Assembly: GCA_973895155.1 (NCBI GenBank)
Contig: OZ316892.1
Coordinates: 1 to 64,000, forward strand
DNA: 64,000 nucleotides
From: Marsupella aquatica
Lineage: Eukaryota; Marchantiophyta
Direction of reading: 5' to 3'
Positions 47,030 to 55,960 of the stretch are shown in pieces. The position numbers and the translations under genes are program-made. A model generated the notes under the pieces. It had not been told where the DNA came from, did no database searches, and was given only the letters and a program-made list of their open reading frames with translations. How positions within the stretch are numbered: position 1 is the stretch's first letter; every line of letters begins with the position of its first letter.

Positions 47030-50000
47030 TCAATTCTCACACCGAAATTCAGGATACTTGATCCTCACAATGGTTGCTACAAGACGCATAAAATTGTTGC
47101 CCAGAGCCTCAGGACTTGTAGACACAACCCATTCACACAGCTCCTGGTCACTTTTCCCTTTGATTTCAGGAATTGCTCGGAATAAATCGCTCTGTATGTT
47201 ATCAAATCGCCATGCCTTCCACACAAAAAGCCGCAATCTCTCTCCTGATTCATCTTCACACTGATCTCCATACAGCCCTTCATGAAATCTCATCCCACTA
47301 GGCTGGTGTGGGAAGTGACACTTGAAACAAGTGTCTGGTCGAGAAGGAAACTTGTTATCGCAATTTGCACGGTTGTGTGTTCCTAGACACTTCACACATC
47401 GTCCCCGTACATAAGGACATTGCAAAATACCATGAGGAACACTCTTTGAGAGGGGACTCCAACACATCAAGCACTTTTTCCTATCCCCAGCAAATTTACG
47501 GATGATACAAATCTTATTCATGGCTTCGTCAATTCTTTGTTTGATGAGTGTTGGTCGAGCTCTTGCCACAACCGTGGTTGTGGTTCCTTTGCCTTGGGAT
47601 GATCCGAGTGATGATGCTGGTGTTGTTCTTTCACCTGGTGCTGTAACCCTAACACTCTGTCCTCCTTGTATGTTTTGGGAGATGCTCCCCTGAGATACAA
47701 TTTCAACCACTTCTGACCTAGCTTGTGATAATTCTTCGGCCTCATATTCCATTGGTAGTTCCTGATTGTCTGCTGCTTGGGAGCATATGTCACAAGGAAT
47801 TGCATCCGGGATGAGGTAACACATCTGTGGCTTACCATCAACGCTAGCATGTAGTGCAAAGCGACGACACATTTTTGTCTCCTCAATCCATTTGTTTGGA
47901 ATCTTGAAGTTGGAGTCCATCCTCAAGGCCTCATTGCGGTAGCTGGAGTTAGAAACAACAGTGCTTATTGCTAATAAACCATCACGCCCAGCTCGGCCAG
48001 ATTCCTGATGAAATTGCTCAAAGGACCTGAAATTACCTCTGTGAATTACAAGTCTGATTGACTTGTAATTATAGCCAGAACCAATGACCCCAGTTGCCAC
48101 CATGATTTCACAACCCTTCGACTCCCACTTCTTCAAGGTTTTCACGGTGTCTGCTGTGCTACATCCTGCATGCAAAAATGTACAGCACAAGTTCCTGGCT
48201 TCGAGTAGCTTTGCCATCTCTTGGACTTCATCTCTTGTTAGGCAATAGACAATGGCCCGGTCATGAACCAGGCTAGATCTCTTCCAATCTTGAAGCTGTC
48301 TAACTATTTCTCCATCCATGTCAGGCACTTCCACAACCATGTATCGGATGTTTGGCCTAACAGTAGAAGAACGAACCCAATGTAATCTTGAACCCAAAGT
48401 CAGTTCGATATCAGATTGTTGTGTGGGTGGTAATGTCGCTGTTAATCCTATAATTTGACAGGGAACTTTCATTAGAGAAATCAGATTTCTCATTTTTGGA
48501 CGGAAATGACACTGTAGTGTATGAATCTCATCAAAAACAATCGAATGCAATCTTTGTGTAGCTTGCAAGTGGTTTGCAAAGACACCAAATGTATCTGAAT
48601 CAGCTGCAGTCTCGATAGATACAAAAACAATTGCAGGTGTTACTCCTATCCCGAGTGCAAATCCACTTGTAAACACAGTGTGACCAATTCCTGCTTTTCT
48701 GCATTCAGATAAGTGACCCGATATGAGAGATTTGAATGGGACTACCACAATCACTGTTTTGTCCATCAATGTGGAAGGGGCCATGAAAATCAATGACTTT
48801 CCTGTTCCAGTGGGAAGTACAGTTACAAAATCCACAGTGTTTTCAATAGCCAAAGCAACAGAGATTGCTTGTTCAGTTGACCTCCACCTTTTGTGACCCA
48901 ACTTGTGTAGAGCTATGGAAGCTCTTATACTTGTGTCGTGACAGATGTGCAGTGCCGAATCAACATCTCCCACAACTGATGTTGATGGTTCTCCATAGGC
49001 AGGGCAATAAACAACCCTTGTCTTGCTTGGAACATGATCAATTTCAAGCTCAATGTCATGACGTGGACGTAGAACAGTAGTGGTTCTTGGAAAAGGATCT
49101 AGTGTGACTTCCCTGCAACCTGTTGTTGAGCAATCCAGATGAATCAATCTTGGGGACTTATCCGAAAGATTAAGCAATGCATGCCACTTATCTGTAAATA
49201 TTCGGAATGCTCTCAAGAGATGTCCATCAATAGCTCTTAAATCTTTTACACTTTGAGCATAATGATGTCCCATTGTAGCTGTTGTATGTCCACCTGCCAC
49301 ATCTACAATATCATCAAGATCTTGAGTGCGTTGGTCTCGAATCTTTTCTGAAAAAAATGCTGCTAGGTGTCGGTATTCTGAAAGCCCGAATGTGACTCCA
49401 CAACGCTTAAAGAAATTGTTGTGTATGCTCTTGGAAAGATCATGTGCATCTTGCTTTTTATCCATATCAACGAACCAACAATCATCATAATTACGGGCAA
49501 CCTCCTTTCCCCATATTTTCTGTGCAACATAAGATTGTGTAGGCCTCACCAAACAAAAGTATACCAGAAACAGAGTTCTTAAAGAACTTGGAAGAAACCG
49601 TATAAGTGGTTTCATTGGAGCACCTGTATTTGCACCTTTATGATAGGTTTGAAAGAGCGCTATTGTATGATGCTCTAACAATTTTGTTGTTGGATCATCA
49701 TCTGGGCCTGCTGTTGCCCAATAAAATGACCTCTCGCTTGTGGCTGTGTTGCGAATCAAGAAACTGTTGTACTCTTCGCCCCTTGCTGGTAGACCGGCAG
49801 TGAAATGTATAAGCAGATTCAATTTTTCTTGTAAATCAGAGCAAGCAGTCATCCACTTATAAAGTGTGATATCATTCCAAATGACATCATTTCGATCTGT
49901 CCGCCCGAGAATAAAGTGTCCTCTAATCTTAGGATCAACAAACAAGTGTGTTAGTAGATCGAGGCCATGTTGCTGAAGAATCCGGTTGCGAGGATCTATG

Positions 50001-52000
50001 ACAAAGTTGTACCCAACTTCTGTGTTGTTGACATCGTCGTAAATAGCACGACTCTCCTTAAGTAATTTGTCAACCCAATCTGTTCGGAGACCAAGAAGCA
50101 CATCACAATTTAAAATTGAGTGGGCTTCTTGAATAATAGCATGCACCATATCTCGAAAATTGTCGATTGTAATAGATTCACCATCAACTAGACATGCTGT
50201 ATTATTGGCATTCAATGGTACTAGTCTTGGCCATACTGGAGTCCCTACAGTAATCCTATTTGCCAAGCGCAGAGATTGCGATACAATAGTAAATGGAGTA
50301 GGTAGTGCTATGTCACTTAAATATTGAAGAAGTCGATCAGCTTCTTCATTAAGAATGGTGCTTGGGTTTTTATGCCAAAAACATTGTGCAAGGTGCATCA
50401 AAATGGTCGCCCTAGCCCAATATTTGAGTATCGCCATTGGTTGTGTAAGATGACGAACATGCCGAAATGAATACTCTTCTGCTTCTGGACTGTGGCCAAC
50501 TTTTATGAGTGAATGTAAAATAAGAAACCGAGTGAAAATACAGTTCGCTGCTCTTCCTGCTTCAAGTGTTGCAGGCATCTTTGGAGTCCAAAGATGAATC
50601 AACACATTATGTAGAACAGCTAAATCAACATTGTCAATAGAATTGTCATCTAATTCATTGAGTTGACTCATGAATTTTTGAAGAGCAATTTCCATTTCTT
50701 CTCTGTTTGTTTGAAAAACATGAATGTCCGAACTAAGCTCATTAGAAGATGATCGAAGCAAGCAGAGAATGAATTCTGTGATTATATCATAGTACCTACT
50801 CCTTGATGATTTTGAGTTCAATTGATTGAATCCCACTGCAACATCATCATTGATATTTGTCTTCTCCACTAGTCTTCTCAATCTGTAATCCACCTCTTTA
50901 AGAACCAAATCTTGTACATTGTTCATGTAGATAGTCACCACTTGACTGACATATGAGAGTGGAGATTTGCCCTGCTTTGGTGGTGGGAGCATCTGTGCTT
51001 TCACCTGCAAAAATGGTACCCCTTTTGGCATGAATTGGGCCGCAAGCTCATGCCATTTAGACTGTGCTAGCCATGGAGTTAGCTCAGCAATTGGAGGTAG
51101 AAGTTCTAACCGCAAAGACTGAAAATGGTCATCAAACTCCTTTGTGATTATAGCCCTCAAACTTTTAGATTGCAAGTGACAGTCATCCCCATCGAGATTG
51201 AGATTGTGATGTTGAACACCGAAGTATTTGAGGCCTATAACACGATCTGAGAGGATTTGAACTTGGCATTCACTCTTCACATTGACATAGGACAACTCAG
51301 GATGTTTTCTCAAACGATGATTGGACATTGACCTTTTCTCCCCACAATAGTAGATGCATTGTTTGCAAGAAAAGCCGTGTCGAATGACAACACCTGGTAC
51401 TGGAGAAAGCAATGCAGCTGGTGGATCTCTTGTATATGGTAATATGGATGTATCATCCATGCTTGTAAAAGAGAACTGTTGTAAGCTCCTCAATAGTTGA
51501 TGACTGTCGTAGTCTGATGCTATTCGATGACACCTTGATTTCTCCCGTTGATGCTTTTGAACATGATGAATGATATTGATATTTTCATTGTATATGAGTA
51601 CCGAATGACACTCTATACATACAAGGAAAACCAATTCCTCATGACGAACAACGCAGAGATTAACACTTCTCAAGATCTCTGGTGTACCAGAATGATCTGG
51701 TGTAATGCACAATCCTTCATTAACCGCCAAGTCGTGTGGATCAACAAATCTTTCGACTTGATTAACATGGATTGTGTCATAGTGTCGGCGAAGACTATCG
51801 CCGCGTGTGTAATACTGACAACACATATTATCGGGGCATGCGAACATCCCATTTTCAGACTTGTGGAGGATCTCCACAGTGCCATCGCAATGCTTGAATT
51901 TGAACGTCATCCTGTGCTCAAAACGTTTGTGAGCATCTCTTGCTCTTGCTGATTGAAAAATCTGCTCACACGCACTACATGGAAAAATGGTTGTCTCCAT
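47030..52000 (-). CDS. Zinc-finger / tyrosine recombinase / RecQ-like helicase fusion
   Basis: Intact intronless ORF, about 1656 aa from ATG 52000 (the frame opens upstream only at a TTG). Domains in order: C2H2 fingers (C8, C11, H24, H29; C55, C60, H73, H78) and two more paired fingers (about 126-150 and 208-233) in an OrsD/DUF3505-like arrangement; a tyrosine-recombinase region with R740 (GLPARGEE), K797, Y876-R877-H878, H905 (AGGH) and candidate nucleophile Y914 (GHHYAQS); a superfamily 2 helicase with Walker A K1068 (LPTGTGKS), DEIH at 1157-1160, LTATLPP, VATGVIGSGYN and QESGRAGRDG; and C-terminal Cys-rich knuckles (about 1510-1565). This order is known from fungal telomere-linked or Crypton-related helicases and is not that of plant RecQ. 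Likely a mobile-element or horizontally acquired DNA recombination/helicase protein. Function is inferred. Confidence 0.85.
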   Translation of the reverse strand: METTIFPCSACEQIFQSARARDAHKRFEHRMTFKFKHCDGTVEILHKSENGMFACPDNMCCQYYTRGDSLRRHYDTIHVNQVERFVDPHDLAVNEGLCITPDHSGTPEILRSVNLCVVRHEELVFLVCIECHSVLIYNENINIIHHVQKHQREKSRCHRIASDYDSHQLLRSLQQFSFTSMDDTSILPYTRDPPAALLSPVPGVVIRHGFSCKQCIYYCGEKRSMSNHRLRKHPELSYVNVKSECQVQILSDRVIGLKYFGVQHHNLNLDGDDCHLQSKSLRAIITKEFDDHFQSLRLELLPPIAELTPWLAQSKWHELAAQFMPKGVPFLQVKAQMLPPPKQGKSPLSYVSQVVTIYMNNVQDLVLKEVDYRLRRLVEKTNINDDVAVGFNQLNSKSSRSRYYDIITEFILCLLRSSSNELSSDIHVFQTNREEMEIALQKFMSQLNELDDNSIDNVDLAVLHNVLIHLWTPKMPATLEAGRAANCIFTRFLILHSLIKVGHSPEAEEYSFRHVRHLTQPMAILKYWARATILMHLAQCFWHKNPSTILNEEADRLLQYLSDIALPTPFTIVSQSLRLANRITVGTPVWPRLVPLNANNTACLVDGESITIDNFRDMVHAIIQEAHSILNCDVLLGLRTDWVDKLLKESRAIYDDVNNTEVGYNFVIDPRNRILQQHGLDLLTHLFVDPKIRGHFILGRTDRNDVIWNDITLYKWMTACSDLQEKLNLLIHFTAGLPARGEEYNSFLIRNTATSERSFYWATAGPDDDPTTKLLEHHTIALFQTYHKGANTGAPMKPLIRFLPSSLRTLFLVYFCLVRPTQSYVAQKIWGKEVARNYDDCWFVDMDKKQDAHDLSKSIHNNFFKRCGVTFGLSEYRHLAAFFSEKIRDQRTQDLDDIVDVAGGHTTATMGHHYAQSVKDLRAIDGHLLRAFRIFTDKWHALLNLSDKSPRLIHLDCSTTGCREVTLDPFPRTTTVLRPRHDIELEIDHVPSKTRVVYCPAYGEPSTSVVGDVDSALHICHDTSIRASIALHKLGHKRWRSTEQAISVALAIENTVDFVTVLPTGTGKSLIFMAPSTLMDKTVIVVVPFKSLISGHLSECRKAGIGHTVFTSGFALGIGVTPAIVFVSIETAADSDTFGVFANHLQATQRLHSIVFDEIHTLQCHFRPKMRNLISLMKVPCQIIGLTATLPPTQQSDIELTLGSRLHWVRSSTVRPNIRYMVVEVPDMDGEIVRQLQDWKRSSLVHDRAIVYCLTRDEVQEMAKLLEARNLCCTFLHAGCSTADTVKTLKKWESKGCEIMVATGVIGSGYNYKSIRLVIHRGNFRSFEQFHQESGRAGRDGLLAISTVVSNSSYRNEALRMDSNFKIPNKWIEETKMCRRFALHASVDGKPQMCYLIPDAIPCDICSQAADNQELPMEYEAEELSQARSEVVEIVSQGSISQNIQGGQSVRVTAPGERTTPASSLGSSQGKGTTTTVVARARPTLIKQRIDEAMNKICIIRKFAGDRKKCLMCWSPLSKSVPHGILQCPYVRGRCVKCLGTHNRANCDNKFPSRPDTCFKCHFPHQPSGMRFHEGLYGDQCEDESGERLRLFVWKAWRFDNIQSDLFRAIPEIKGKSDQELCEWVVSTSPEALGNNFMRLVATIVRIKYPEFRCEN

Positions 52001-52316
52001 CGATCCTAGGGGTTGTGGGTTCAAGGGGAAGTTGTGTCTTGGGTTGGGTAGGTTGAGAGTTGTGTGTTGGGGGTTGAGTGAGTTGGGGATTTAATTTGTT
52101 GTAGAGTTGGGTGTTGGGGGTTCAGGAATTGGAAGTTGTGTCTTGGGTTGGGTAGGTAGACAGTTGTATGTTGGGGGTTGAGGGAGTTGGGGAGTTATGT
52201 GTTGGAGGTTGAAGGAGTTTGGAGTTTGGTTGTGGGTGGGGGTTGACATTGTGGGTTGGGGGAGTTGTGGGTTGGGAGTTGCCGGGGAAGTTGTTTGTTG
52301 GGATAGAGACAACCAT
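52001..52316 (+). repeat. G-rich telomere-like degenerate array at the helicase 5' end
   Basis: Repeating GTTGGGGGTTGAG, GTTGTGTGTTGGGGG and GAGTTGGGGAGTT units run for about 300 bp from the helicase start outward. GGGTTGAG units are variants of TTTAGGG/TTGAGGG. The motif set is the reverse complement of that in the C-rich array at 14.45-15.15 kb. Runs of three to five G suggest G-quadruplex potential. Confidence 0.8.
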
Positions 52317-52500
52317 GTTGTAAAAGATGGACAAGAAAGATGATAAAGAAAATCCAACACAAAAGGGAAAATCAACACTAAACCTTTGAACCTTTGATCC
52401 CTGAGTATAGACAGCCACAACAAGGGCAGACTGACACATTGGGCAGTCAGTTGTAAAAGATGGACAAGGAAGATGATAAAGAAAAGCCAACACTTAGTCT
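52317..52500. repeat. Direct repeat pair, about 45 bp
   Basis: GTTGTAAAAGATGGACAAGA at about 52317 is repeated as GTTGTAAAAGATGGACAAGG at about 52450, both followed by AGATGATAAAGAAAA.CCAAC. Confidence 0.85.
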
Positions 52501-52654
52501 AGAAAGAGGGGAAATTCAGAGAAAATCTGGACTGTCAATAAGAAGAGATAGATGGGCAAGATCATGTGCAAGGACTTCAATTCAATCCAATCTTCAATGG
52601 AAAATCCCAGTTCTTACAATATACGGTTAACATAATTATGTATACAAATCATCA

Positions 52655-52900
52655 TTCCTGCTTATATGTCACAAGTATCTCCTCGACAAGACAAGTCAAC
52701 AATAAATATCAACCTGCTTATCCGCCACAAGTATCTCCTCGATAGGACAAGCCAACAATAAATATCAACCGTGAAAAGTCAAAAATAAATGTTAGCCGTG
52801 GAAAGTACCTCCTTGACACGACAAGTCAACAATAAATATCAGCCATCGAAACAATAAATATTAGCATGGAAAGTCAACAATGAATGTTGGCCGTGGATTT
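52655..52900. repeat. Degenerate tandem repeat (CAACAATAAATATCA units)
   Basis: Five or six imperfect units built on ACAAGTCAACAATAAATATC and CACAAGTATCTCCTCGA, mixed lengths of about 30-80 bp. Confidence 0.75.
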
Positions 52901-53880
52901 TAAATGAACGGGCCAGATGCTTGTATACACACGACCACACCATCTTCTTCACGACCGCCACTACACTTGTTACAGGCCTCCAAAACAGCCACACAGCCGC
53001 TGCACTACGGCCGTAATGCGCCGATAATATATATAGGACTTCTGATTGCTGGTCTCATAGCTCGCAAGGTGCACTGTCAAATTCCCATAACGCCACGTTC
53101 GACTGGCTCAGCTCCGCTGTCAAGAACGATGGGCTTAGCCTTCTTAAGGTCGATCCACTTACGGTGACAATTCTCCGAGGAGAGCTCCTGGTCAAACTCT
53201 TGAGTGTCGTCCACCTTGAAGGAACCGGAGCTAACTCCTTTCCAGCTTCCTTTCTTCAACTGCGCATGGCCAGCCTGCTCTACTTTCAGCTTTCCAGATG
53301 CTACTGCGCGTCAGGGAGAGCACTATGGGTTGTGGGTTGGGCAAAGCCTTCCCTCAAATCCACAATAGTTTTGAATCCCTTTCCACCAGCCGGCTTAGCC
53401 CTGCCTCACTGATGTCCCCACCTCGCCAGAAAGCCACATTTTCATCCTTGTAAAGGGATCGTGCACTTTTGGAAGACCGAAGCCTAACGGGTGCAAGATT
53501 GGGGATATCAGCGGAACTAGGGATTCCCCGGAAAACCAGCATCCAGGCAAGGCATTCTTCAGTTTCAGCATCCTTTCCTGAGCTTCCAATCCTTGCTGAG
53601 AATCAAAGGGCAAGAGGGATTCCAGAGCCCACTCTAGTGTTTGATGCTATGGAATGACATCTAATTTTAGGGTCCCTAAACCCTAGTGACATCTATTTGT
53701 AGGAAAGAAGTCTTCATTGTTTACAAACTTGATTCATGCTTGTTTCATAGCAGTCCTTGTATTAATTAAAACATCAATGTGCTCTTAGTTAAGAAAACTA
53801 CTATTGGGGAATAAATGACCTTGCCATGAGTACTCTATTTGGATGGCAGTTTTTACTGCAAAAGTGAGGAGGTCTGGCTG
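52901..53880. other. Non-coding stretch, no gene recognised
   Basis: Short ORFs on both strands (53077-53657) show no known domain. A minus-strand peptide FSGESLVPLISPILHPLGFG may be an exon or repeat remnant but cannot be assigned. Confidence 0.4.
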
Positions 53881-54135
53881 GGATGGGACATCATTGGGTT
53901 TGCGCATTCTTAAGCCATGAATTGCTGACTATTTTGTTCAAGATGACTCCAAAATTCAATGAATCCAGTATATACTAGATGGACTAGGTCTATGCAACTA
54001 GGATGGGAGACCTTTTAATATTCATTGGGTTTGCACATTCTTAAGCTATGAATTGCTGACTAGTTTGTTCAAGATGACTCCAAAATTCAATGAATCTAGT
54101 ATATACTAGATGGACTAGGTCTATGCAACTAGGTT
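53881..54135. repeat. 131-bp tandem duplication
   Basis: CATTGGGTTTG starts at 53892 and 54023. The following TGAATTGCTGACTA.TTTGTT and TAGTATATACTAGATGGACT are nearly identical in both units. Confidence 0.9.
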
Positions 54136-54628
54136 AGGTTTTCTCTTCTGACCATGTTGTCATTATTATAACAAAAATTAACAATCTTTATTTAGTCCAA
54201 TTTTAACTCACAAATTTCCAACCATACTTTAATAACCTATAATTAATTTTTATAGATAATTTTTGGTTACATGCATGAATGATCTTAGTGTACACATGAT
54301 ATATGACATTGAAATCTACAATTTATTATGTAACCCTAAGGATTATCATTGCAATGACAATAATTCTTTTGAATCCTTTGTATTTTATCTCATTCGTATC
54401 CTTGTTTGAAATGGTGTTGCAGAGTTCTTTTGGCTCTTCATGTCAACATAGAATCAAGGTGTAGGGTGAGCAATTGTAGTAGTGGATCAGATCTCTGCGT
54501 GGGCTCACGAACCTGAAGGTAGGGCTGGTGTCCATCCTATACACAGTGACACTTCCAATTCATTCCAATTACAACAAATATCTTTCCAGCATGTCAACTA
54601 AATTGCAATGTCTTATTGATTTGTAGGC

Positions 54629-55309
54629 ATGGCACGTAACAAGCAGAAGGCCAAGAAGCCTAAGACGGAGGTGAGCAACACACAGGTGTCTTGCACAGAT
54701 TGTGAGAATTTCTCCAAGAGTCAAGTGTACCAGAAGGCAGCTCATTGTTGTGCCATTTGTGATGATGGTGGGGGCTTGGTTATCTGTGATGGCCCATGCA
54801 CAAGACATTTCCACCTAAACCCTGAGTCTAACCTTGCTGTAGAGAACAATTGTCCAGGGGTGGGGCTCCCCTCTGCACACAAGGGAGCCTGGATGTGCAC
54901 TGATTGTGTAGAGAAGCAAGCTAAGTGTGCACAGTGTGGAAAGTTGGGGTCTTATGAGACCTTTGCTGATGCCGGACTAGTTGTTAGGAAATGCCCTGAC
55001 AGATTTTGCATAAGATTTTATTGTTTGTCATGTTTGCCTACTCATGCCACAGTCTGCCCACTTCATACATGCAAGGCATGTGGTGAGCATGATGATGAGT
55101 ATTGGACAGACATAGTCCATTGTGTTAGATGTCCCACAATGTGACATTTTCATTGTTTGAAGGACCTTCAAGCAGAAGGCTATGCTTGTGACAGAGAAAT
55201 CTATGATCACTCTGCACATGGCGTTGATCGATGGATCTTTTACTGTCATCGCCATCCGATTGATCCTACTTTGCATACTCCTGTCAGAGATCACATATCT
55301 TGGCTTTGA
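54629..55309 (+). pseudogene. EDM2-like PHD-finger protein, interrupted by in-frame TGA
   Basis: ATG 54629 opens 171 codons: a basic start (MARNKQKAKKPKTEV), then CAICDDGGGLVICDGPCTRH with FH, KGAWMCTDCVEKQAKCAQCG, FYCLSCLPTHATVCPLHTCK and CKACGEH..CVRCPT. This Cys/His order is that of the paired PHD fingers in plant EDM2, a chromatin protein that reads histone marks and controls transposon-containing introns. After a TGA (55142) the same frame continues to 55309: HFHCLKDLQAEGYACDREIY and WIFYCHRHPIDPTLHTPVRD, which still matches EDM2. So one substitution interrupts the last PHD module. The larger EDM2 C-terminus is absent. An acceptor-like TTTGTAG sits two bases before the ATG. Oxygenase copy 3 begins 650 bp downstream on the same strand. 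Confidence 0.75.
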
Positions 55310-55781
55310 AGCTGAACGAAGTGGGTTGGTACAGTGCCCCTAATGTGGATGTATTGTTTGGAGATTACAGAGAGTTCATTTTTGATGAGAAGGGCCATTG
55401 AAATATTAGGCAACAGTTATCTTGTGCTTACATGTGGCTAGGTACATGCCACTAAAAACTTACCTTAAGCCTTCCATGATCTCTTCAGACTGAGCAATCA
55501 TTTTGAAAATTAATAAAATTATAAACTTATTGTTATGTGTCTATGAAGTATAAGGCTTTCGGATGACAAATTCTTAGTTTGTATAAATTCTTGATTCTGA
55601 TTCAATGGGTAGTCCTTCATTTATAACATACTTTATATGTATTATCACAAAACAATACTCAAGACACTATCTCCTTTTTGTATTCTGTGCAGTATCATTC
55701 ATATCAACATTTGTACAATATTGAAGCCAGACCCAAGAAAAGAAGTGACAACTGCTTTCGACAAATCAGTACTTTGGGAAG
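55310..55781 (+). other. Spacer and leader exon of oxygenase gene 3
   Basis: 55670-55781 (TTCTGTGCAGTATCATTCAT to GGGAAG) matches the leader upstream of the truncated copy at 8.32-8.42 kb and ends at donor GAAG|GTGAGTACC. Conservation between copies suggests transcribed leader sequence. Confidence 0.55.
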
Positions 55782-55960
55782 GTGAGTACCTAAACATCAA
55801 ATTTATTTCTTTCTGTCCTCCTAAATCTTAAATGGTTCATAAATCCAATGACAAAAGTTACAACTTACGGCATTTTGGTACTCAGATCTTAAATGGTTCG
55901 TGTACTATTTGACCGGAATTGTAATTTTTACTAAATAAATTATTTGTTCTTACATGGCAG
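55782..55960 (+). other. Leader intron of oxygenase gene 3
   Basis: 179 bp from GTGAGTACC (55782) to TTACATGGCAG directly against ATG 55961. Stretches such as TTACAACTTACGGCATTT and GTGTACTATTTGACCGGAAT are identical or nearly so in the relic at 8.42-8.58 kb. Confidence 0.7.

Noticed and set aside
47058-51952. Plus-strand ORFs inside the helicase gene
   Set aside because: Antisense shadows of the intact minus-strand ORF with no domain of their own.
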